Assembly: GCF_020622265.1 (NCBI RefSeq)
Contig: NZ_JACNMQ010000002.1
Coordinates: 124,001-188,000, forward strand
DNA length: 64,000 nt
DNA from: Halomonas sp. M20
GTDB taxonomy: Bacteria > Pseudomonadota > Gammaproteobacteria > Pseudomonadales > Halomonadaceae
Reading direction: 5' to 3'
Shown: positions 38,446 through 46,453 of the stretch, piece by piece
How the letters are laid out: every line of letters begins with the position of its first letter
Position numbering within the stretch: position 1 is the stretch's first letter
Position numbers and translations under genes: made by a program
Notes under the pieces: model-generated
The model's database searches: none
Seen by the model: the letters and a program-made list of their open reading frames with translations, nothing else
Told to the model about the DNA's origin: nothing

Positions 38446-39342
38446 TTAAAGTATCTTGCTAAAAGCATAAGCTATATATTCTCGATAATTTTCTGGTCTT
38501 GCATACAAAAATGCTCTTCTTAATATTTTATTTATTTCATATTTAGGCTGTTTATTTTTATACATTTTTTTTGCCAAGCTTAATTCATTTGCTTTTCTTC
38601 TTTTATTTAACTCTTTTTCAGAAAAGTAATTATTCGCTTCTGCCTTATCCAAAAAAATAGAAACGGCTTGGTAGTTTGCATATGCTTTATCGCTTCTAGT
38701 AAGCGAGCCCGGCCTATAGTTTCTATAGATTCCAGCGCCGACGCTTCCTTTTACGCAATAACCTTTTTTGAGCAGCTTGATCAATAAATCAAAATCTTCA
38801 TTATGGGTTAGTTCTTCATCAAACCCATCGACTTCTAGAAGTTTATTTCTTTTTATCAAATAAGAATAAACACACCCTGGAATGCCCTCATTCCTTCCTA
38901 CCAGGCTAGTAGATGGTATTCCATCAAAATCACAATGTATTACTTGTTTTTTCGTCCGACTGTTTATATAGTTTCCATAAACACCGAAATAATCGTCAGA
39001 CAAATCCTTAATTGATGAATAAAGATTTTCGATGTTACAGGGAAGCATATAGTCGTCAGCATCAAGGAAAGTTATATATTCTTGATTCGCCTTTTGTATT
39101 CCTAAGTTCCTTGCGCTCGAAGGCCCACCGTTTTCTTTTTTGAAGAATACAATATCAGGTACGCCGTTTTTATATTTTTTTACCACCTTTTCGGCATCAT
39201 CATTTTCAGAACCATCATCGATTACTACAATTTCTGCAATTTGTTTATTTTGATTTAATGCAGATTCAAGAGCTTTGTTTAAATACTCTGCATCGTTGTA
39301 TGTGGTTATTATCAGTGATATAGGGGCTTTAGGGTTGGCCAT
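38446..39342 (-). CDS. GT2-family glycosyltransferase
   Basis: The 298-aa GT-A enzyme shows PISLIITTYNDAEYLNKALE, IAEIVVIDDGSENDDAEKVV, ENGGPSSARNLGIQKANQEY and FLDADDYMLP (DxD), and EELTHNEDFDLLIKLLKKGY (catalytic ED). The C-terminal 60 residues are rich in Lys and Arg. Its ATG overlaps the preceding ParB-like gene by 14 bp, so the two are probably co-translated. Sugar unknown. Confidence 0.88.
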   Translation of the reverse strand: MANPKAPISLIITTYNDAEYLNKALESALNQNKQIAEIVVIDDGSENDDAEKVVKKYKNGVPDIVFFKKENGGPSSARNLGIQKANQEYITFLDADDYMLPCNIENLYSSIKDLSDDYFGVYGNYINSRTKKQVIHCDFDGIPSTSLVGRNEGIPGCVYSYLIKRNKLLEVDGFDEELTHNEDFDLLIKLLKKGYCVKGSVGAGIYRNYRPGSLTRSDKAYANYQAVSIFLDKAEANNYFSEKELNKRRKANELSLAKKMYKNKQPKYEINKILRRAFLYARPENYREYIAYAFSKIL

Positions 39343-40261
39343 TACATGTCCACTTCTTCGCTAATTTATTTGTAAAGGGTTGTAGGCCACTTAGGATGCG
39401 GTCAAAAATTATTTTCGCTTCCTGCTCAGATAAAAAGTTATATTTTACGGCAGGCCAGTGATGTGCCTTACTCCGAATTACTGGTTGCCATTTTTTTGTA
39501 TTAAAGTAAATAGGCACTATTTCATAATCGTTAGCTAGTAAAGCTGCTATTCGGTGCTGACCACTGTTTATTATTACCGAATATTTTTTACCTGCAACCA
39601 ATAGCACCCCATTTATTTCACTATGGCCTTCATCCCTCAAATAACCATGTTTTTTTATGGAGTCATAAATATTTATTAAACGTTCGTATTCAAACTTTCC
39701 TTTCTCATAAGAAACGGGACCAAAATGTTGCCAATCCAAAGCGCTTTTCAAATACCGATTATGCTCATGAGCTTCCATTTTATTAATGTTTATTTTACTA
39801 CGTTTTTCGTGTTTTGAAGGAATGCCAAACCAAGGCTCGATAAAATCTAAAATACTGTATTTGGCCAAACGGTCAATTTTTGATGGTTTTATTCCCCAGA
39901 GATCAATGCCATTGGCTGGCCGAAAACTCGAGTAATATTTTTCAAGAGGTGAACCTTCATAACGGCGCAATCCCGTTTTTTTATATTCATTGAGTGTCTG
40001 AATAAACGGATGTGAAGAATCTTTGGTTATAGGAAAAGCTAACAGTCCAAAGCTTCGACAGCGAGCAAGCGGTACGCTTGTTAAAAATGGCTCACCTTTT
40101 GCCTTTTCAAATGCTTGCAATGGATCGGTTAAGTACGTGTAGTCCTTAACTACTTTATTCTTTTTAAGAAGTCGTGACAAAACCTCTTCATGCCGCCCGG
40201 GTCTTCCACCGATACGGAATAGATCAATTAGTTTGAATATTTTTCGTTTATATACATTCAA
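39329..40261 (-). CDS. Unassigned protein with ParB/sulfiredoxin-like motif in glycan operon
   Basis: The 310-aa protein has no membrane segment or signal peptide. Near residues 225-255 it reads VLLVAGKKYSVIINSGQHRI then AALLANDYEIVPIYF, which resembles the ParB-fold G-x-HR-x3-AL box. The first 150 residues are basic and unrecognised. The only in-frame start is a TTG at 40261 with a weak ribosome site. Similar HR-box proteins occur in other surface-glycan clusters, to my knowledge without an assigned role. Could be a kinase-like or nucleotide-binding modifier of a glycan precursor, but no function is claimed. Confidence 0.65.
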   Translation of the reverse strand: MNVYKRKIFKLIDLFRIGGRPGRHEEVLSRLLKKNKVVKDYTYLTDPLQAFEKAKGEPFLTSVPLARCRSFGLLAFPITKDSSHPFIQTLNEYKKTGLRRYEGSPLEKYYSSFRPANGIDLWGIKPSKIDRLAKYSILDFIEPWFGIPSKHEKRSKININKMEAHEHNRYLKSALDWQHFGPVSYEKGKFEYERLINIYDSIKKHGYLRDEGHSEINGVLLVAGKKYSVIINSGQHRIAALLANDYEIVPIYFNTKKWQPVIRSKAHHWPAVKYNFLSEQEAKIIFDRILSGLQPFTNKLAKKWTCNGQP

Positions 40262-40370
40262 AACTTAGAGCGCCGTAATCAAAATAATCTAAATTAGCAC
40301 AGTGCACCATTTATCTTGAATGATACGTTAACCTAGATCAAAATTTAGTTGAGCCATTGCCATGAATCGA

Positions 40371-42176
40371 TCAAGCATGCTGTGCCATTCGCTTGAACAT
40401 GTCATTGCGCCCAACAAGATCCGCGTATTTACCCTGATCGACTACTTCTCCATGACTCAGAAGTAATATCTGGTCGCATTGTTTAACTGTTGCCAAACGA
40501 TGCGCAATCATTATGATTGTTTTTTCTCCAGAGAAGTCGTGTATGGCATTCATGATCAATTTTTCTGTAATGCCGTCCAGCGCACTCGTCGCTTCATCAA
40601 GGACTAGGACTTCGGTATCTTCATATAGCGCACGAGCAATACCAATTCGCTGACGTTGCCCTCCAGAGAGCTGCACCCCGCGCTCGCCCACAAAGGTATC
40701 CAAGCCGGCCGGTAATTCAGCGATCATTTCGTCGAGGTGGGCCAGGCTTGCCGCCCTGCGCACTCTCTGTTCGTCGATGGCTTCGAGAGGCAGGCCAAAG
40801 GCGATGTTTTCGCGAATACTTGAATCCGACAAGAAAATACTTTGTGACACGAACCCTAACTTGTTTTGCCAAGCTCGCCTGTTTTCATCGGTCAAGGGAA
40901 CACCATCGATGGCAATACACCCTGACTCCGGTTTGATTAGACCAAGTAGAATATCAATAGCCGTGGATTTTCCTGATCCTGAAGATCCCACCAAACCTAT
41001 TACCTGATTGGCGGGAATAGAAAGCGATATATTCTTGAGCGCTGGTTCTTGCTTGCCCGGATATGTAAAGCGTACCCCACGAAACTCGATACTTTGCCGT
41101 AAAGCGACCGGTTGCGCACTGCCACGCCCATCGAATCCTTCTTTCTGATAATGAGTACTGCCGGCTATCAAACCATCACGGATGGATTCAAACGCAGCCA
41201 TGTTGCCTTTTATATTGGCGATACCGACATAAATTCGCTGGAAAGCGGGCAAGAGCTTGAAGCCTGCTAATGCATAGACAGAAAGCGCGGGAAGTATGTC
41301 TCCTAGATTCCCTTGTCTAGAGTAAAGTAGATAAAGCACTAACGCGATGATGGCACCAAAGGCGATGATTTCTATTGCATAGCGAGGCATCTGGTTCAAG
41401 GCTTGGTTGACACCATGACTACGTGCGAAGGTCCTGCTGGCATCCTCAAAGCGATCGACTAGAACCTGCTGACGCCCAAGTAGCAGTGTATCCTTGACAC
41501 CTCCAAAACCATCAGACATCAGGCGAAAACGTAGCGTCTGTTGCTGTGAAATTCTTGCGCCATTATTAGTCAGTCTCTTTTTCACCAGCCGATATATGAG
41601 CAGATAGGATAAAGCAAAAAGCGAGACGCCGATGATTGCCACCATGGGATTGTAAATCAAGATGGCAACGGCCATGAGAATAACCATGACCAGCTTGGCA
41701 TTCATTTGCATCAATGGGCTGATGATGAAATTGGTTACCCTTTGGGATTCTTGAGAAATCTGGTTGATCAGTTGTCCGCTGCTACCTTCAGCATGAAACA
41801 GCCACGGCTGGTGCATGTAATGCTTGAAGAGTCGACTGGATAGCTCGGCCCCTACCTGAGAGCCGTAAAGTGCCAAGCGCCAGACGGTGTACATGGAAAA
41901 AAGTCCGGCTGCTACCAGCATGACAAATACACCGATACCTAGCCAGAATAGAAAGCTTTGGGGCGATGCGGCAGAGCTGGCTTGATAGATGCCTGCCACA
42001 AACCCCTCGCCCTGTAACTGGCTCATGTCACCCACCAGGCCCATGAAGGGCCCGATGGCAATGACGCTGGCTATTTCAGCAAATGACATACCTACGATCA
42101 GTATTTGCAGCTTGAACAGTTTCTTACGCTGCTCAAGAGTAAGCAGGTTATAAAGTTCTCGAAGGTTCTGGAGCAT
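40371..42176 (-). CDS. ABC exporter, candidate lipid-linked oligosaccharide flippase (PglK-like)
   Basis: The 601-aa half-transporter has six membrane helices in residues about 20-320 and one ATPase domain: Walker A VIGLVGSSGSGKSTAIDILL, Q-loop LGFVSQSIFLSD, signature LSGGQRQRIGIARALYEDTE and Walker B VLVLDEATSALD. Length and layout match PglK and MsbA; the location with PglC-like and PglA-like genes and no Wzx gene favours flipping of the lipid-linked repeat unit. It is 37 bp downstream of wzc. Confidence 0.85.
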   Translation of the reverse strand: MLQNLRELYNLLTLEQRKKLFKLQILIVGMSFAEIASVIAIGPFMGLVGDMSQLQGEGFVAGIYQASSAASPQSFLFWLGIGVFVMLVAAGLFSMYTVWRLALYGSQVGAELSSRLFKHYMHQPWLFHAEGSSGQLINQISQESQRVTNFIISPLMQMNAKLVMVILMAVAILIYNPMVAIIGVSLFALSYLLIYRLVKKRLTNNGARISQQQTLRFRLMSDGFGGVKDTLLLGRQQVLVDRFEDASRTFARSHGVNQALNQMPRYAIEIIAFGAIIALVLYLLYSRQGNLGDILPALSVYALAGFKLLPAFQRIYVGIANIKGNMAAFESIRDGLIAGSTHYQKEGFDGRGSAQPVALRQSIEFRGVRFTYPGKQEPALKNISLSIPANQVIGLVGSSGSGKSTAIDILLGLIKPESGCIAIDGVPLTDENRRAWQNKLGFVSQSIFLSDSSIRENIAFGLPLEAIDEQRVRRAASLAHLDEMIAELPAGLDTFVGERGVQLSGGQRQRIGIARALYEDTEVLVLDEATSALDGITEKLIMNAIHDFSGEKTIIMIAHRLATVKQCDQILLLSHGEVVDQGKYADLVGRNDMFKRMAQHA

Positions 42177-42213
42177 ACGTTACACCACTGTTAATAAAAA
42201 ATTATGGTCGCCA

Positions 42214-44445
42214 TCATTTATATGAATAATTGTAATAACCGTAACCATAGTTAGTGGCGGCCTTGCGTTCCATGGCGTTGAGTATGCATCCCTTGACCTG
42301 CACTCCTGAAGTCTCTAGCCGGCGCAACGCTACTTTCACTTCGCGCGGCGGGTTGAGACCGAAGCGCACCATCATCAGTGAGGTGCCGGCGAATTTGCCA
42401 ATAATGGCGGCATCCGTGACCGCCAGGATGGGCGGAGTATCAATGATAACCAGATCGAATTCACTACTTACCTGTTCAAGGAGGTCAGTGAAGCTTTTCT
42501 GCATCAACAACTCGGACGGGTTGGGAGGCGCGATACCACGTGAAATGTAGTACAAGCCCGGCATACCACCGTTCCTGATGGCGTGTTGAAGGTCGAGTTT
42601 TCCGGATAGCACTTCCGAAAGCCCTGCTTCCGAGCGATCATTGAATGCCATATGCACGCTGCCCTTTCGCATGTCGGCATCGATCATCAGTACTCTCTGG
42701 CCTGCCTGGGCGCATACGGCTGCTAGATTGATGCTGGTGAAACTCTTGCCGATGCCAGGGCTCGGCCCGGTTACCATAATGCAGTTGTTTTGAGCGTCAA
42801 GCATGGCGAAATGCAAGCTGGTACGCAGGCCGCGCAATGCTTCTACGGCGGTATCGGTCGGATTCACCTTGGCAAGCATTCCGCCAATAACGTTCTTGCC
42901 TTGCGTCTCGCCGCGCTGGCGGATACGTTTGACCAGTTTTTGCTGATCTTCCGACAGTGGCACGGTGGCATAAACGGGCAATCCTAAATCTTCGAGTTGC
43001 TCCGGGCTTTCTACACCGCGATTGAAGATACCGCGAATCAAGACGACACTGATTGCCAGCATTGCGCCGATGATCGTTGCCAATATGACGATAAGCGGTG
43101 TTTTAGGAGCGATCGGTGATGAGCCGACTACGGCAGAATCGATGATTCGCACATTGCCCACGGTGCCGGCCTTGGCAATATTGAGTTCTTGCATGCGATT
43201 GAGCAGTTGCACATAGATCTGCTGAGTAACCTCAACGTCCCGGGTCATGCGCAGGATCTGCTGCTGGGTCTCGGGCAAGTTACCCGTGCGCTCTTCCATG
43301 TTGGCCTTCTCGCGCTCGAGCTGGGCCTTCTTTTCCAATAATGCCGCGTAAAGCGGGTGATTCGGTGTATAGCGCCTGGAAAGTTCGGACTCTTTCAAAC
43401 GCAGTTCATTCAGGCGACCTTCGATATCGACCATACCGGAAAGCACGTTTTGCGTTTCCATGGTCAGGTTGACACTATCGCGCTCGGAACGATACTCGTT
43501 GAGTCGGCTTTCGGCATCCTGCAGTTGCTGGCGCACATTGGGCATCTGCTTTTCCAGAAAGGCCAGGCTATTTTCCGCTTCAGCAGCCTGACGCGCTATA
43601 TTCTGGGCGAGATAGACTTCGGCGATAGCATTCAGCGTGTCTTCAATTTCCCGCGGTTCGGTTCCCGTCAGGGTCAATTCCAACACCCCGGTTTCGGTAC
43701 CTTTTTGCATTACATTGAAACGAGACTTGAGTGAAGCGATCGTCGCCTGGGGGCTAAGCTTGAGTAGCTTGAACTTCGCGCCGGCAGGTGCCTGCATGTC
43801 ACCCACCCGCAGTTCGATCCAAGGATTGGTGGTTTCCAGCATTTTGCCAACCTGACCGGTACCGATGACGCGGCCCTCGGAGCCAAGTAGCCGATAACGG
43901 TTTTCGGACAATGCCTCAAGCGTCAAAGGCCTACCGACCAATTCGGGTTCGACACTCAAGGACTTGACGCTGATGGCTTCACTGCCCCAGATTTCGGGTC
44001 GGCCTTCAGCAAAACCGGGACGCGCAATGTCATTGCGTATCAGAACATCACCCAGGATGGGAAACATGCTGGGGGCTGCAACGATGTCTAGATCCTCTTG
44101 ATCAGCAGCTTGGCCAAGAATGAGCCGCGAACTGAGAATCTCCATCTGTGCAGCGGCCGTTGGCGCCTCTTCACCCAGTAACGCAGCCAGCTCTGACTTG
44201 TCGCTGGCTCCGGTTTGCTCTACCTGGACAAGCGCATCGCCTTGAAAGACCGGTGTGACGAGAAGTGAGTAAATCAACCCGGCAAGGGCGAACAAGCCGG
44301 TGACGATGAGTATTTTCCACTTATTGTCCACTAGCAATCCGAAAAGGCGACCTAGATCGACGGTATCGTCGTTCTGGCCGGTATTTCGTGTCGCCTGAAC
44401 CTGTTGTTCCTGAGACATGGTATTTCCTGAAACGAGACTGGTCAT
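42214..44445 (-). CDS. wzc: Polysaccharide co-polymerase with tyrosine autokinase (Wzc)
   Basis: The 743-aa inner-membrane protein has a Wzz domain (residues about 20-330; first helix KILIVTGLFALAGLIYSLLV) with long coiled coils, a second helix near LIVILATIIGAMLAISVVLI, and a C-terminal BY-kinase: Walker A TGPSPGIGKSFTSINLAA, Walker A' LMIDADMRKGSV and Walker B DLVIIDTPP. The tail NYGYGYYNYSYK has six tyrosines for autophosphorylation. It controls polymer length and export with Wza. The start at 44445 follows GGGAGCTGA; an extension to 44583 runs into wzb and is rejected. Starts 5 bp after wzb. Confidence 0.95.
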   Translation of the reverse strand: MTSLVSGNTMSQEQQVQATRNTGQNDDTVDLGRLFGLLVDNKWKILIVTGLFALAGLIYSLLVTPVFQGDALVQVEQTGASDKSELAALLGEEAPTAAAQMEILSSRLILGQAADQEDLDIVAAPSMFPILGDVLIRNDIARPGFAEGRPEIWGSEAISVKSLSVEPELVGRPLTLEALSENRYRLLGSEGRVIGTGQVGKMLETTNPWIELRVGDMQAPAGAKFKLLKLSPQATIASLKSRFNVMQKGTETGVLELTLTGTEPREIEDTLNAIAEVYLAQNIARQAAEAENSLAFLEKQMPNVRQQLQDAESRLNEYRSERDSVNLTMETQNVLSGMVDIEGRLNELRLKESELSRRYTPNHPLYAALLEKKAQLEREKANMEERTGNLPETQQQILRMTRDVEVTQQIYVQLLNRMQELNIAKAGTVGNVRIIDSAVVGSSPIAPKTPLIVILATIIGAMLAISVVLIRGIFNRGVESPEQLEDLGLPVYATVPLSEDQQKLVKRIRQRGETQGKNVIGGMLAKVNPTDTAVEALRGLRTSLHFAMLDAQNNCIMVTGPSPGIGKSFTSINLAAVCAQAGQRVLMIDADMRKGSVHMAFNDRSEAGLSEVLSGKLDLQHAIRNGGMPGLYYISRGIAPPNPSELLMQKSFTDLLEQVSSEFDLVIIDTPPILAVTDAAIIGKFAGTSLMMVRFGLNPPREVKVALRRLETSGVQVKGCILNAMERKAATNYGYGYYNYSYK

Positions 44446-44450
44446 ATACT

Positions 44451-44906
44451 TCAGCTCCCTAGCTTGGTTTGCCAGGCATCGGCGGCTTGGGTCAGCAATT
44501 TGTGAACATGGGCAAATGCCTCGCGGCTTTTGCGATATGGATCGGGAATCTTGCAACCCTGACTGCCACCATCCGGTAGCCAACGACCATACAGCATGGT
44601 CTTACCGGTAGCCGCGGGAGCGAGTTCACTTATATGACGCCGCTGGCCTTCACTCATGACCAGTATCAGGTCAGCGGCGTCGATCATGTCACGCGTGATG
44701 CGCCGCGAACGGTGGGCCTCCAAATCCAGCCCGGATTCCGCTGCAAACTCCTTGGCAAAAGGCGCCGCGCCACTACCTTCATGGGCTCCTGGCGCTAGCC
44801 CCGCCGACTCGATTCGCAATTCCGGTAGGCGGGCTTTGAATAACGCCTCGCCCACCGGACTGCGACAAATGTTGGCGGTGCAGACCACCAGGATGGAGTG
44901 AAACAT
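44451..44906 (-). CDS. wzb: Low-molecular-weight protein tyrosine phosphatase (Wzb)
   Basis: The 151-aa protein has the P-loop VVCTANICRSPVGEALF (C-x5-R-S) at residues about 8-16 and the general-acid loop KIPDPYRKSREAF. It dephosphorylates the tyrosine tail of Wzc, cycling assembly of the export complex. Length fits the family (about 147-150). Five bases separate it from wza and from wzc on either side, so all three are one translational unit. Confidence 0.95.
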   Translation of the reverse strand: MFHSILVVCTANICRSPVGEALFKARLPELRIESAGLAPGAHEGSGAAPFAKEFAAESGLDLEAHRSRRITRDMIDAADLILVMSEGQRRHISELAPAATGKTMLYGRWLPDGGSQGCKIPDPYRKSREAFAHVHKLLTQAADAWQTKLGS

Positions 44907-44911
44907 GGCTA

Positions 44912-46024
44912 TTAGAGCTCGCCTATGCTGGTACCGGTGATGTCACCCGGCAGCGTGGCCGTGGGTAGCAGCAGGCTGATGACGTTGTTCCAACGAGCCA
45001 ACGGCGCCGCCGTCACATACACCACGTCTTTCGGCTGCAGCGGGAAATAGGAACCCATGTTCAGAGCCACGGCGTTGGTGATATCGAGCTGATAGACGGT
45101 CGCCATCTTTTCATCACCGGCTGGCTTGCTGCGGATGACGAAGATGCCGGTAGGTTCCGCGCGCTGGTTATCCAGGCCACCGGCGCGTGCCAAGGCATCC
45201 GTCAACGAGATGCGCTCGTTGCCAACCGGGAGGTTGCCGGCGTTGCGCACTCGTCCCAGAACGGCGACGTTCTGGTTTTCCGCGCTGGGCACATGCACTA
45301 CGTCTCCCTCGCGCAGCAAGCGGTTCTGCGTCAAATCACCCTCCTTGAGCATGGCGAACAGCGACAGGGACTGCTCTTCGCCGCCGCGATTCAGGGTCAC
45401 ATCGTGCCAGTCGGCATCCGCCGTCGGCCCGCCTGCCTGACTGATGACGTCGAGTACCGTCATGGGCGTATTGGTGATGGGCACCATGCCGGGGGTGCCG
45501 ACGGCGCCGGTGACATAGGCCTTCTTGGACTTGAAGGCCGCGATGCCGACCTCGACCTGGGGCTCGGTGATGAAGTTCGAGAGGCGGCTGGTAATGATGC
45601 GCCGTACCTCATCGACCGACTTACCTTCAATCTTGACCCGCCCGATGTAAGGATAGTAGATGTAGCCATTGGGCTGGACCACGGTACCCGATTCCGTCGC
45701 GCTGCGTTCGGCACCGGCGGGAATGGTCAGCTCGGGATGGTCATAGACGACGATATTGAGCACATCGCCTGGCCCTATTTCGTATTCATAGGATGCGATG
45801 GCCTCACTCAGGTCCCGCGACATGCTCTTCGCGCCCTTGGCCTCTACTTGCTGGCGGTACTCGGCGATCATGGTAGGCGTGATCGCCTTGAGGTCCACCA
45901 GGTTGTCCAGCGGCGGTGCTTTCTCTGCCGCTTCGTAATCGATATGGCCACCCGGCGAATAGGCGCAGGCGGAGATGCTGAGCGTTAATGCTGCAAGCAA
46001 GCCAATACGTGTTGTCTTTTTCAT
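44912..46024 (-). CDS. wza: Outer-membrane polysaccharide export lipoprotein (Wza)
   Basis: The 370-aa precursor starts KKTTRIGLLAALTLSISACA, a lipoprotein signal with the lipobox around LSISAC. Then follow the export domain YEIGPGDVLNIVVYDHPELT, TVVQPNGYIYYPYIGRVKIE, EPQVEVGIAAFKSKKAYVTG (SLBB-type repeats from about residue 175) and a second SLBB region NVAVLGRVRNAGNLPVGNER. Forms the octameric outer-membrane channel for the polymer. First gene of the long minus-strand operon; preceded by ops (46137-46148) and by shared-motif site C. Confidence 0.95.
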   Translation of the reverse strand: MKKTTRIGLLAALTLSISACAYSPGGHIDYEAAEKAPPLDNLVDLKAITPTMIAEYRQQVEAKGAKSMSRDLSEAIASYEYEIGPGDVLNIVVYDHPELTIPAGAERSATESGTVVQPNGYIYYPYIGRVKIEGKSVDEVRRIITSRLSNFITEPQVEVGIAAFKSKKAYVTGAVGTPGMVPITNTPMTVLDVISQAGGPTADADWHDVTLNRGGEEQSLSLFAMLKEGDLTQNRLLREGDVVHVPSAENQNVAVLGRVRNAGNLPVGNERISLTDALARAGGLDNQRAEPTGIFVIRSKPAGDEKMATVYQLDITNAVALNMGSYFPLQPKDVVYVTAAPLARWNNVISLLLPTATLPGDITGTSIGEL

Positions 46025-46136
46025 TTTGTGATCCTGTCTAACAAATTTTCGAATTCGAAGTTTTTGGTTCGAGGATTAGGTTTAGGCCCGTAAAAAGCTT
46101 GAACCGAGAGGTGAAGTAGCGTGAATTCCTTTTTCC

Positions 46137-46148
46137 CACGCTACCGCC
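46137..46148 (-). promoter_or_regulatory. ops element (RfaH recruitment) upstream of wza
   Basis: Minus-strand GGCGGTAGCGTG is identical to the Escherichia coli ops consensus that pauses RNA polymerase and recruits RfaH. It is positioned in the 5' leader of the 18-kb wza operon, which is the expected setting. The same leader hairpin and ops occur again at 17150-17189. Confidence 0.85.
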
Positions 46149-46228
46149 CGAGAGATACTCATTGGCATTTCTCTCAGACCACTACCTAAAGGAACCGGCG
46201 CTTGGTGGTGCCTCACTGTCAATCTTTA

Positions 46229-46257
46229 TGTTACAAAAGTACAACCTTTGAACACAC
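46229..46257 (-). promoter_or_regulatory. EPS shared motif, site C
   Basis: Plus-strand TGTTACAAAAGTACAACCTT then TGAACACAC closely matches site B (20578). It is 205 bp upstream of the wza start and 81 bp upstream of the ops element. Confidence 0.65.
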
Positions 46258-46373
46258 AATATTACTAATTTGGAGCGCGTATGCATAACTGAAATTCCTA
46301 GTTCCGTGAGTATTAGTAAACTAATGTAACGCTAGATATCCATTTTACCTAATTTTTCGCAGCAAACTGCATA

Positions 46374-46421
46374 ATAAAAAGGGAAGGCGCGGCATCGGTA
46401 TGTCGCCACGCCTCCCCTTTA
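46374..46421 (-). terminator. Rho-independent terminator of the giant gene
   Basis: On the minus strand AAAGGGGAGGCG pairs with CGCCTTCCCTTT (one mismatch), followed by TTATTATG; the loop is about 20 bases. It lies 33 bp past the stop at 46454, so the giant gene is transcriptionally separate from wza. Confidence 0.85.
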
Positions 46422-46453
46422 TGCCAGCCAGCCAGCTAGCTTACTTGACTACC

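Larger units (their letters stand above)
46025..46373 (-). promoter_or_regulatory. wza leader/promoter region
   Basis: The spacer between wza and the terminator of the giant gene contains, in minus-strand order, an A/T-rich block, shared-motif site C (46229-46257), a hairpin (CTGAGAGA ... TATCTCTCGG, 46149-46178) and the ops element (46137-46148), 113 bp ahead of the wza ATG. No protein-coding sequence is seen. Confidence 0.65.

Noticed and set aside
39329-40261. ParB-type plasmid partition protein
   Set aside because: No parA, no parS-like sites and no helix-turn-helix after the HR box; position inside a glycan operon and overlap with a GT2 gene argue against DNA partition.
44446-44583. N-terminal extension of wzc
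   Set aside because: It would overlap the end of wzb, lacks a ribosome site and adds residues unlike the family; GGGAG precedes 44445.
45293-45988. Plus-strand 231-codon frame over wza
   Set aside because: Antisense to a clear wza with lipobox and SLBB motifs; no ribosome site.
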